Origin: Eudromia elegans
Lineage: Eukaryota; Chordata; Aves; Tinamiformes; Tinamidae
Reading direction: 5' to 3'
DNA length: 64,000 nucleotides
Assembly: GCA_003342815.1 (NCBI GenBank)
Contig: PTEX01000012.1
Coordinates: 6,271,825-6,335,824 of the forward strand
The stretch's first letter is position 1. The number at the start of each line of letters is the position of its first letter. Under the pieces are notes generated by a model. It did not search any database. It saw only the letters and a program-made list of their open reading frames with translations, and was not told where the DNA came from. Of this stretch, positions 1 through 12,400 are shown one piece after another. Made by a program: the position numbers and the translations under genes.

Positions 1-295
1 TTTTTTTTTTTAAAAAATTGACACAGAAATAGTCCATGTACTCTGCAAAGATTCCATTTCTGGTGAATTTATTTATTGCAGAACTTGACAATCTCTAAAT
101 GCTAAACTATACAGAGAATCTCAAGCTTTTAAAAATAGCATCTGCAATTCAATCACTCGGTACAAAATGATTCAAAACCAGGACAAGTGATTACTTTTGC
201 CTGAATCGTGGGCCCTTCTTGGCCTGAGATTCAAAACTCTGATAGGATATGAAAATTATAGAGCTCTGGATTTTAAGAGAAAATGTGAATTGTTT

Positions 296-370
296 TGTAT
301 ATATAGCATACATATATACATACACATATATATTTATACATAATATATACATATTTGCATATAATACAAA
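296..370. repeat. AT-rich simple repeat (TA/CATA)n
   Basis: Interrupted TATA, CATA and TACATA units run through this stretch. It is low-complexity DNA with no coding meaning. Short open frames on the minus strand here (tyrosine/isoleucine/valine-rich) are translations of the repeat. Confidence 0.75.
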
Positions 371-1791
371 TGCTATATAATAATACAAACGCTTCAAAGA
401 ATAAAGGAAAATCAAATGTTTTAAAGAATTGATTTCTTTGGTTAAGATCATTCTGTGAATAAGTAGCAGCAACATCAAACCAGCAGGCCACTCAATCCTT
501 AGAAACACTTCCAGAATTTCAAGCAATAAAAACAGTAGCGAAAATGGTTTTTATCCTTTTTAAATGCAAATAAAGGAAAATCTAATTAAAGATGTATGGT
601 TTATTCACACATTTCAAAGTTAGGGTTTATGCTATTTTTAAATTAAAATCTCAAATAATGTCTCTGTGATGAGTATTCATTTTTTCTTGGGGAGAATGCA
701 GATTATATTTGTAGTGATTTGCTATACATTCATAAAGCCCATTGTACTTTCTGCTACTGTTAGAAAAAGGCACTTTTTCCTCATCTTTTATAATTCTAAA
801 TCTTGTAAACTAATTTTCATATTTTTAAATGCCCTACAGATGCTCATCTACTTCTAAAATGAGCTACGTCAAATCTACTCCTGTGTCTTGACTATCCTGA
901 ATAGCAAGAACTGAGAGGCTGCCGTCCAACCAGGCAGCATATCCTGTCCCCGGGGCGTGCACCCTATTCTTGTACTGGATCAGATCCAATACATTTCACT
1001 CATTTGAAAACAGACTTTATGGAGCATTACTGGTGTAATATGGTCATGCACTTCTTATGTAGGCAAGATTCTCATTGATCTAAATGAGCATCATTGAAAG
1101 CACATGGCCCACTTGTGTATGTTGCATACAAGTAGATCACATCACAGAGGGACTGTGGTGACCAGAAAGCTGCTGCATGTTCCAAATCTCCAGCTGTAGG
1201 AGGACAAGAGCCCACCGAGCTTCCTGCATTTGATATTTAGTTGCCTTGCGACCCCACTGCCCAACTTTGTCCCAGCCTTTGGGGGAAAGATGGGTTCTGT
1301 GGTCCTCACTCACTTATGAACAATGCAAGTGTTTTCTTTTCTCAGATCTTTAATGTACAATGTATGTGTTTTATGAAAAATTAACAGTAGTAAATTGGTC
1401 ATTTAGACAAGATGATACTACGTATTTTTGTGAAATATTGCAGTTTCCTGAAGAACTGAATGGAGACTTTGTATCATGAGAAAGGCACAATAACATTTAA
1501 TTTTCCTTAGAAAACTGTAAAAACCAATATCCTATATATTGATAGTATCTTGATTGTAAATGGAGGCTGAAATGCAGTATTAACTATGACAGCTACTAAT
1601 GGGAAATTAGTAAAAGAAAGGTAAGCTTTCTTGGCTTGTACTGTGCACCCCATAAATCTTGCTGAGAAGTCACTTCACTCATAAATAAAAAACAGGTTGT
1701 GTCAATTATTAAAATATATAGCAATAAAAATGTTTCTACACCCAGCTTTTGCAAGTTTATCTGTCTACTTGAAAGTATGTTTCAGGAAAAA

Positions 1792-1827
1792 CCCTATTTC
1801 TGCTTTGCTCCCTATTTCTGCTTTGCT
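1792..1827. repeat. Perfect 18-bp tandem duplication
   Basis: The 18-base unit CCCTATTTCTGCTTTGCT occurs twice in direct succession (1792-1809 and 1810-1827) with no mismatch. This implies a recent duplication by slippage. No function is inferred. Confidence 0.9.
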
Positions 1828-3774
1828 AATCTTTCCTCTGATTATACAGATTTTGGTGGGAGCAGGTGAAGGGTGACTGTTCAAGTGGTTAATTTCTTCT
1901 CCTTTCTCTGTTCTCACGAGTGATAGTCAGGTGTGCTATTGTTCGTGTGTTCATAAGGTTCACTAAGATTCACTCTATCCATCAAACTCAATATATTCAA
2001 TTATCCTTTCTCATAATTATTGACTTTTCAAGCTTTAGCTGCCTAAGTTGTCAGAAAAAAAAAAAAAAAAGTTTTACTCTTTCGCTTTTCTTTGTCACTT
2101 TCTTTTGTTTTTCCAGCAGAACCAGTAAGGATCAACTTATCCTTCGTCTCCTGCATTGTTAAAAAGAAAATATATCAACACCATAGTGGCTATCAAATGC
2201 TCTGTTACTACAAAGAGTGCTTATTTCTGCCTCGTGTGAATAAGCATGAAAAAAGTGGATAAGAAGTAAAAATTAAAGGAAAAAACTGCCATTTTTATCA
2301 GTCTCATTGTAAAGAACGCTATTGAAAGACTTTTATTTACTTGTATTATAATTTACAATAAAGAACAATAGAAAATGTGGGCTCTAAAATAAATAGCTAT
2401 TTTGTTCTTTGTCCATCAATCAGAAAACTATTTCTTAAGCAATCGGGGGGAAAAAACCACAGTACATTCAATTCCTTAAGTTATTTTGTCAGTGTGCTTT
2501 TTGCTTCGCATACTTTAGCAGTGTCTGAGCGCAGGGTGGCCCTTAGTTCTTGGCCTTGTACAGCATCTGTGCTCTGTTAGAGAAGAAGGAGGGCCACAAA
2601 GCCTTTCCAAACTTCATTTCAACACACTATACAAAGCCATGGTTGGGACATCCAAAATCTCTTTAATACCTTTAGAATGAAATTCAGCATGCTGTACTCT
2701 GTGACAAGCCTTTTCTGGTATCTCATGTTCCAGGCCAGGCTTTGAGCAAGCAGATGGGGATCCCTGCGGGAGATGCCAAAGCAGAAGGTATGCTCCAAGG
2801 TGCACTTAGTGCAGCTTGGTTGTTAATGGGAAGTGAGTGCTTGGGACTGGATTGAAGGTGGTCCAAGTAAGCTTTCTTCCAGAATATGTCTTTTAACCTT
2901 TAGCTTCCAGTATCAACTTACACATTTTATGTATATGTTCCCATTATGTCCCATGATTTGATGAAGTAAATATAGTCTCTAATGGCCATGAGAGGTTGTT
3001 CTTAAGAAATATTGTAGTAATGCATTACTGGGATGTTGAATTTATAGCCCTACACATCTTAAAGTTTGTGGTCCCTATATTTAAAACTTTCAGTTATATT
3101 TTTCAAAAGTCAAGTTTATATTTTATCACATGATTTGTAGATGTCTATTCAGGATATAATAAAACTTCCCGACTTGCAGAGGAGAAATAAAAAGAACTTT
3201 GGAGAGCAGCTTACTGTAGAAGCTATCCAGTACTGCGTAAGAAGGCAGCTATATTCTTTGGCACTCAGCATTATTTTGACTTTTTAAATTTTCTGTTGTT
3301 TTATAAAACTAGTTCTGAGCGAAGGATCTGCTGTTTGGCTTGTGATTGAATTGACTTAGGTTATTTGTTGATTTCATTAAATGTATGGAGAAGCAAACGC
3401 TTGTTAATATGACAACTGACAAGGCATTTGCCATAGTTATTCACATAAAATGCAGCCAGATGTGAGAACAGTGTGGAAGGAGGCAAAAAGACAGATCAGA
3501 AAGCCCCGTTAATACAAAAGCGGCACTAAAATAAAAAGCCAAGCAGCTAGTGTGATGGCTTAACTTTCAACATGAATCTTTTCAAATAGTTTTAATGACA
3601 GTAGCCCATGATAACTTTTAACTAGGGGGGCGGGCAAAGAGAATAAACTTAGGACAGGATCATGACTTGAAGCCTGCAGGCGGAGGGCAGGATGATGCAC
3701 ATACAGCTGCACAGAAGTGAGGGTTAATAACTCATATTTTAGCAATTGATCTGAAAACCCGTTCAGGGGAGAGA

Positions 3775-3880
3775 ACTGACAAGATTGCGTTTTATGGAGG
3801 GAGAGGCTGGAGCACAGAGCTGAAATGACTTGCCAGCAGGTCAATGGCAGTGATTGGTCTCTTGAGTCCCATCAGTTGTC
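3775..3880 (-). repeat. MIR-like ancient SINE relic
   Basis: Read on the + strand, the order of short motifs follows the reverse complement of MIR family SINEs: a TTTTATGGAGGGAGAGGCTG segment, then GCACAGAG, then TGACTTGCCAGCAGGTCAATGGCAG. The MIR counterpart is ...TTTTACAGATGAGGAAACTGAGGC, CACAGAGAGG, TGACTTGCCCAAGGTCACACAG. The copy is heavily diverged and was identified from remembered consensus only. Such relics are shared among amniotes and are among the oldest repeats in bird genomes. Confidence 0.45.
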
Positions 3881-6800
3881 TTTTCATGATACTATTGATG
3901 TTACTGCTTCTTTTTCAGGAGTTCTCTAAAGGCTTAACACTGTGTAGGAGTCCATTACAGACAGTTATTGGATATAGGGTTGGTGATAAAAAGCTGCCTT
4001 AAGGAGGGCATACTACACACAAATTTCCTTTTCATGACCATTCCTAAGATGCTAAGGGTCCATGAAACTGAACTTTTTTTTGCATTTTTCAAACGCAATG
4101 CAGAGTCTCCCACAGAAGTTGTTCATCTGGGTCTGAATGGAGGAAAATATAAAAAACTCAAAAGCACTTGATAAATACATAACAATTTTTCTGTGGGTGG
4201 CATTAGCTTGCTGCCAGTTCCATGACATTAATTCAGCTTGTGTATCCCATGGTTTGGATTTCATTTCAGTTCTCCAGTGGCAGTATGTGGAAATATTTTA
4301 CTTTTCCTCCACAGCTAGAAAACTGGCATTCTGTTCAGAAAGCTTCTTTTCATGGAGATCTTAGCTATTTTGGGGACCATGAATGGATCCCTGCACACAT
4401 GCTTAGGAGTCAGCCTGTGAATTACACGAACTCTGAAGCGGTCTCCATGAAATGGACTGGCGAACAGGACCCTCTGTGCCGCTCTTTGCTGCTGCTAAAC
4501 TGTGGCTGTGGCGTCTCTGCTTTACCTTTATAGCAGCATGAGCTTTTCTGGATCTTCTGAAAGTGGGAGGTGACAAGTTAGGACATTTTGTCACTGCTTA
4601 AACTGACTATGTTAACTTATGTGGTTATTTTTGTTGGACCAATGTATGAATGGTGTGGAATAAAGACCTTCGTCAACCCTCTCTAAATGCATAAATTCAC
4701 AAAGTGTTATTATTAGTCAGAGAGGATAGAGTGGAAGTAGCACACTAGATCTTATATGGGACTCAAGTAACAGCCAAAAGTTTCCTTTTGCTTTTTTCTT
4801 GCTTTTCATCTTACTTTGTTTTCTCAGATCCACAAAGCCTGCCTCTGCTGGGCAAGGCTCAGATCTGTGCAATAATCCGGGACAAGGAACAGAACAGCTT
4901 CAATCTAAAGGTGTTTTACTGAAGGATTTGAGGCCAGAAGAGAATAAGACCTCTTTGAGAATAAGAAGAGGTAGGTGACAGAAAATATTTCATTTTTGTT
5001 TCTGTTCATTTGCAAAACCCTGAGTCAGAAGAAAGTAGGAGAAGCTGTAGTGAAGATTTGACATGCGCTATGAAGTTTTTTAGATAGCAGTCAGTGGAAA
5101 TAAAATTTAGATTTCAAAGACAGCAGGATTAGAGGGCAGATTAACAACGGAGGAGGAAAAAGCTTTTTTTGTTGTTTATTTGTTTTATTTTTGGAACCCT
5201 CTGTAATACAGGATCAGAAAATGCTGCTGTGATAATCTACTTAAGAAGCCAGTTACAGGATGTCATATCACCTAGATTAGAGGAGACTTCAGAAATCCTA
5301 AAGGAGAGAAGGAACAGAGAAAATAAAGAAAAACTCAAGATTTTTTTCCAAGGAGGAATTAAATGTGCATTATGAACTATTAGCTCAGTGCTGTGAAAAA
5401 GAACAAAAGATTTTGTCAAAAGAAATATCACAGTAAAATAAAAAATCTTTTTCCCTAAATAAAAGTCAGTAGAAGCAAACAAAAGGACTCAATGTGTCTA
5501 ATTCAAACTTGAATATGACACCACTGGATTTCACTGTGGTAGTTTTCCTGTGTAGGTTGGAATTACCATGACAAATATCATCGAATTTTTAAGAAGTCAA
5601 AATGTGAAATAGAAGAACTTGCAATAAACGGAGGTGCTACTCACAGGACATTCAAGGTAGAGGTAGCAGGCTTGGTTTTAGGGATGTGCTCTGTTTAAAT
5701 GATTATCCACAATGAGGTTCATGTAGAGATTCGTTATACAAGGAGACACCGTGCAACCAGGGATAAAGGAATCTTGATTCAGAAATGAGGTACATCATGG
5801 AAGGACTATCTATCATTACAAATTTGGAAGACGTGTTTTAGCTCGTACCTTGCATTAGTATTCAGGTGTTTGTTCTGTATTTTTCTTGGGTTTTTTACAA
5901 TGTGATCCCCTTGAAGCTCATTAAACCTTTTTCTGCAGTAGACTATCCACTCAGCCATGAATAATCCAAGGGTTAAGCAGAGTATTTTTACAAATACACA
6001 AGCGTCTACTATAAGTAGTAATAAATTTATAGATGATTAAAAAGCAGCAACAAAGCACAAATGCCCTTTCAAGTGAAGCACATACAGCTGTCACATAACA
6101 AGCATATGTTTTTTCTTGTAAAGGGTTCATTAGAACATAACTTATTAGAACTGAGTGAAATAAATGACAGTCCGATCAATGGGCTAACATTAATCAGCCC
6201 TGCATCACCAGCTCACTGAGGATTGATTTCCTTTGTGTTTACTTTAATCGTAAAATAAAATCACATAAAATAGATGTAAAAGTGTTGTATGGTATAAAAA
6301 TGGGGATAAATTTGAATATGATATTTTTTGCATACCTCTTCCAAGGCTGTGTGTAGTTGCAGTTCAGCGGAGCATCTAAACGTCTATTCCTATTTTTAAA
6401 GTGCTCGATTTCTGCTGACTTGAGTACAGCTATACAAGGTGTATGGAGGTTTTAAAGGCAGTTTGAGGTGGCTAAATCACCATCTAGGCAAATGAGACAC
6501 CTAACTACAAAACTGCATTCTGTGCTTCATCTGCTTATAGGCAGGGAAAGATGGAAGTGCCTTAACTTGAAAAGCACAACCAAATTGTGCCTTGTGTGTA
6601 CGCTGTAGTAGATGAAGTATGAATGTTCAGGCTTTGCTTCTATTCCTTTCTGTGTATTTATATAACACCTATACAATAAAAACTGATACAATCCCAAGAG
6701 TAATCCTGGAACCCATGCGTGGATTTTCCCCCTCTGCTCCTGACTGCTTCCCGGGATGCAGGGTAGCTATAGCGATTCGGGCGTTCTCCTAGGAGACAGG

Positions 6801-9026
6801 AGGTGTGGGCTGGAGCTGCTTCAGATTGCCAAGGGAGTGATTTAGTTATTTTTGATTGATAAAGGTTAGACTCCTAAACTTTAGTGGACAGTATTCAGTA
6901 TTTAGTTGAAAGTATTAGGTTTCGCTTTGTGCCTGCATTTTTACTTTCCTCAGACAATTGCATCAACAAAACAGGCACCTGCAGAGAGCCAAAAGGAAAT
7001 CAATGGTATGTGTGAGTTCCTTTCACCTCCTGTCTCTGGAATTTAGGCACCCAGGGCTGTGGCTTGAGGCTTTCAATTGTTTTTTTAATCAGGAGACCCA
7101 AATCCTATTTTGAAAATCAATGTGTGTCTAAGTTGAAGTGAAGAGGAGTCAATGCTTGTCCCTAGCTGTGCAGGAGGAAGTGCTGCTGTTGTCCACAACC
7201 TGGGCAGTATCTGATGAGCATGATTACACAGAGCGAGGCAGAGTTAGGGAGCAATTCAGGTGCCCAACTTAGTCTAAAACAGCAATTTTAGACTATTTGG
7301 GATATTCCAATTGGCTCCCTGCTGCCATTTGAAAAGAGCTTAGACCCTTCGTGTACCTGGTGTCATCAGTAGCCTCAGTTGTTGTAGCACAGGGTCTGGT
7401 GCCTCAGGCATTGGGTTTTTTATTATTATTATTCTCTTGAATTTAGGCTCTGAGATCCTGCATAAAATTTCCTTTGGATACCTACCTAAATCCTACTTAG
7501 ACATGATCCTTCCTGTTCGATTTGAACCAAGGAACATTCTATATTAGTTTATAATAGTTGTAAATTGGGGGACAACAAATCACTGAGGCCAGCAGCGTTC
7601 ATATGGCGCTAGATGATTTTGTATTTTACATGGCCCTATCTGTAAACATGGTTCTATTGCCTACCATCTAACTTATTAGGGTACTGAGAAAATGGAATCA
7701 TTAATGTTTATTGGATGGTTATGGTTCTCAAATGGAAGACATTGGAAGTACAAAATTATTATCTAGGAGGACCTTGACATTTAAGACATTTACAATTCAG
7801 CCGATAATGCTTTAGCATGTCAAATGCGCAATTAATTTTGAATATCTGGGAAGTGCAGTGCAGGGAAAAATACAAAGGCTTGAATATGCCTCTGAATGAT
7901 GATAATCATTTGTACTCCATCAAAAATTCAAGCTCCAGAAATGAAATTAATTCATGCAGACTTAAAAAGAAGAAAAAATAGATTGGATTTGACCATGAAA
8001 TGCTCTACAGAATAGTATATATACACACACTAGTTTAGTGAAAATGAAATAACCTTTAAGGCCTCAGAGATTTACTTACACACAAGAAAATAATGCCAAA
8101 ACTGAAAATCCGCTCTCAGAAAATCAAAAAAATCAGTGTAGGTGGGAAAAAATAGTGAAGCTTATGAGTAACTTGCGTGTGGATGGGTGAAATCTGCTCA
8201 TGAACAATTCTGTTATCTTGACCTTTCTGTTTCTAGCTTCAAAGGTGTAAGCAGCGTGGAAACTGAAATCAGCATCACTGGAATTAGCCTTATTGGTAAT
8301 GTCGTGATAGAGAATGAAATGTGGCATTCAAATATCTTACCATATTAAACTTTAAAATATCAGAGTCTGCTTTTCTAATTCTTATATTGTCACGTGCCAA
8401 TTGATTTAAAAATATAAGACATAAAGTACATACAAAGATAACTGTTTGTTATTTTGTTGTTTATATTCTCTATATATTACATGGCTTATAAGTTCTTTTT
8501 TTTTTTTTTATCTCCTTAGAGTGTATTTTTACAAAATATCCATAGATCTGGAGGTAGCACTGCAAAGATGCTAAAAATCCTGAAAATGAATACAAAGGTA
8601 TTCTGAATATTAAGAGGAAGGTGTTTCTTTCAAACTAATACTGAAATTTCAATGGAATTATTATAGAATTATTATATTGAGGAGTGAAGCTGAGAAAATT
8701 GATTGTTTTTCAGTTATTAAATCTAGGCAAGCCTGTTGCTTGAACTGCCATTACAGGTATTGAGATGTAAATCAGAGGGGATTTGAACCTTACCGTATTA
8801 AAAACTTGATCTGACAGCTGGAAATAACTCTATTGATTGGTATTTAGACTGTGATTTTGTTCTTATGCCTGGAGCTGCTAGAAGAATGTTACCATCACAA
8901 ATCACCAGATAAAGTCTATAAACATGTTTGTTTTATTTTACTGATATACTCACCCATATTTTTTTTATATCGTTTATCTTAGAAGTGTATATGGTTGGCA
9001 AGTTTGCCCTTAGTTTGTTCATGCAG

Positions 9027-9474
9027 AGTGACAAAGATGATTAAGAGACTGGGGCATCTATCATATGAGGAAAGACTAAGTGAGCTGGGCCTGTTTAGCC
9101 TGGAGAAAACTGAGAGGGGATCTGATCAATATGTGTAAGTACCCGAGGGGGAGAATGTAGGAAGGAGGGGGCCAAACTCTTCCTGGTAGTGCCCAGTGAC
9201 AGGACAAGGGGTAATGGGTACACATGGAAACCCAGGCAGTTCCATCTCCGTGTGGGGAAGAGCTTCTTTCCTGTGAGGATGACGGAGCCCTGGCACAGGC
9301 TGCCCAGAGAGGCTGTGGAGTCTCCTGCTCTGGAGATCTTCCAAACCCACCTGGATGCCACCCTGTGCCACGTGCTCTAGGGGTCCCTGCTGGAGCAGGG
9401 GGATTGGACTAGATGATCTCTGGAGGTCCTTTCCAACCTCAACCATTCTGGGATTCTGGGATTCTGGGATTCCT
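9027..9474 (+). mobile_element. CR1 LINE, 3' end (5'-truncated)
   Basis: This is a 5'-truncated chicken-repeat-1 (CR1) non-LTR retrotransposon in sense orientation. The start translates as TKMIKRLGHLSYEERLSELG followed by LFSLEKTERGSDQY, which is the conserved C-terminal tail of CR1 ORF2 (endonuclease/reverse transcriptase protein). Further along, segments equivalent to the 'SDRTRGNGY', 'LPREAVESPALEIFQTHLDA' stretches appear in other frames, so the copy carries frameshifts and stops. The end consists of tandem ATTCTGGG units (about 9445-9472), the octamer tail typical of CR1, and it has no poly(A). The copy is dead, with only the last ~450 bp present. It is closely similar in arrangement to the copy near 51.8-52.2 kb. 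Confidence 0.93.
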
Positions 9475-12400
9475 GAACCCAAGTTTTTTTAAGACTGCTA
9501 CCCAATGACCAACTAGATAATGGTCCAGAAAACCACTCTGTAATGGTCTTACAAAAGTAGCCTATCAATGTTTGTGCTGTTAGCTTTGGAAGCAAAGATA
9601 TTTTGAAACTCACCGTTTTTTGTAGTTTTCAAAACTCCTGAGCATCAGTGGTAGAAAGCATAGTTTGATCAAATTGGATTTATATTAACTATCCATTATA
9701 ATTTCATATTTAACAAGTGGTTTTTTTCATGATTTACATCAGTTCAGAAGGGTCAGAGACTGAGTGTGACTCTTAAGGTCTTCATTATTTATTATAATGA
9801 ACAAACAGTTTGGCATTCATGACAAACCTTTTAATATCTGTTTATGGTGCAGTTAGCAAACAGAAATCAGCAAGTTTTTCTAGTTTGTTCATGGTGTTTC
9901 AGCCTCTGGCACTTCCTTGTTAGTGACAGATTGTGGAGAGACAGGCTTCTGTCTTTTGTTTTTCCAGACTAGTCTGAAAAAGAATAGGTTCAGTAACAAA
10001 GTTTCAAATGCTATAAAAAATGGAGGAAAAAAAAAAGGAGTACTGTTATTGGGACAATAGAAATTCCATGAGTTCATTTTTCATTAAATATTACTGTCAA
10101 TACTGTCAAGAAAAAAACTTTTGGGGAACTGAATTTTATAGATGTCATCTGGCTTTTCCAATTTTTACAGATATGAACTATATTTTTTAATATAAATTCT
10201 CTAGAGTGAGAAAACAAGGAAAGTCTTGCTTACAAGAAAAGTCTTTTTACAATATACATATAATTAATCATATCTGAAATTGATTTCCAGATATTAGTGA
10301 GTCCATACAAACTGAAACAAAAAAAAATGCATTGCAAAAGTAAAAGTCAACTCAAGGGTTTTTTTTTTAATATTCACCTGACACACTAGAAGTGAAGTCT
10401 GGACACTGGCTTGGCTGGCCTAATATTCCCAGGAGTCAAACTCTGGACTCTGGTTTTCAGTTTTATAGAGATCAGTATGTATGAACGCAACAATTTAAAT
10501 ATGATATTTGGTGTTTGATACCTGCTAGTCATCTATTTTGATATAGCTGAAGAGATTTGATCTAAAATTCTAACAAAATTCCCAGCTTCACAGTGGACCC
10601 TCAACCTACTATCTGTAATGTATATCCAAACCTTTCTGTATAAATAACCATTCATTCCGTCTTCATAAATATTGTGGTATCAAGATGTTCTATACCTAGC
10701 ATTCTAGACCTTTAAAATGAATAGAACACTTTACCTCTCTTATTAGATGACACAGAAAAATATAATTTGCATATACACTTTCAAATACACACAGGATAAC
10801 TGAGCAAGAACCAGCTGAATGTCTTTAGGTATATAAACAACTCAGCTGTTCCAATGAACAGAAATACTTCATATAATCCCCATGCAGTTCCTGGTGAGAA
10901 GGTAAACACTGAAGTTCAGTTATCATGAACAATTTGATAAATACATAGAAGTTGTTCACTGCTTTCTCTTATCAAGAGGGAACAGATAATTGAACCTGCA
11001 GTGTGCACGTTGAAATTCTTTCCTTTGACCTTACCCTACTGTACAGATACCTTGAATAATATTCAGAGTGCTTGGAGAAGCAAAGATAGGACATGTGTGA
11101 TAAGGCAGACCAGGTTTCAGTTCTGGATGTCTGCCTCATTGAATTCCACTTATAGGATGTTGTTTTGATAGACAATGCTTTTCCTTCCTTTTTTTTCTAG
11201 TTCTTCTGACATTATAAAATTCTTCACTGCCTTTCACTTTGTATTTTTCCTTAAACGTGTGCAAAGTAAATATAGCTGTCCATGAATCTTATACCTGTAT
11301 AAATAACCATGCAATCATGAAAGTATAAAATTGTAAAAGCCTCAGCTCTGCTGTAATCAACGACTTTAGACCTCTGGCTTCAGTGCGTCTAAATTTTGCC
11401 TTGCAAACTGAATTGTTCTAAATTATCAAATTTAATTCTGTGTATTGTATTTTTCCAGGTGAAAATGTAAATGTTTGGCATTCTAGTCAGCCCCATAATA
11501 GAGAGTGAGGTCACGAAAAAATATTGACCTGAATACACAACCAAATACATTGGGACACATGGATTTGCTGCTGGCTTACCAGTCAAACTAGTTTTGCTCT
11601 TTTAAAATTATTCTTAGGTCTTAACCTGAATATTTTTTTTCTCATTTAGATTCTTCTAGAATCCTGTGACATGCTTATTTGCAGGATGAGCTATAGAAAT
11701 AGCTATTTCCAGAGTTTATTACTGACGTTACTTGGGGCAATCTGAGTGACAGCTATTATTCCTTAGCTAAGCTGCTGCAATCCACTCTCTAACAGTTAGA
11801 GCTTCTCAAAACTTGGAGTCATTCAGGAAATTCACAAAATTATTTCTTGTATGGCTACTGATGAACTTGCATTCTTAAGAATGTAGAACATGTTAATAAG
11901 ACAGTTGTAATGAAGTAAGTTATTGATGTTGTACTTAGATATTGCCTTTTGGTTTGCTTGTGAGATAATTCTGCAGATGACTTAAAATAGCACATTGGTA
12001 CAGAGTCTGAATATTAGCTTTTCTTGTCATCCAGTGAATACAGTGAATATGCAGCAGAATAAGGATCATAAAATATGACACGAGAACAAAATCCAACAAC
12101 TGTTGAGAATGGGATTGCAAGACTGAAATTCACAGAGGTAACCGGAAAGGCAACCAGCTAAGCAGATTTCAGTTAAACTGAAAGGCCTGCTTTTAATATA
12201 TGTTAATATGCTGAGCTGTAATGTATGGTGGCACACGTGCAAGTTTGCCACCCTTGCAATGGGACTGACAGACAGCTAGAGAAATACTACAGGTCTGCCA
12301 ACCAACTCCACTGCGGAGGATCAGTCTGCATTACAGAAGCCCTAGCTGCCTGTATCCCTTGTGTATCTACCTCTCATGAAACTCTCATGAGAAGCATAGT

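Noticed and set aside
9095..9482. Minus-strand open frames of 88 and 118 codons
   Set aside because: These are antisense shadows of the CR1 element at 9027-9474.
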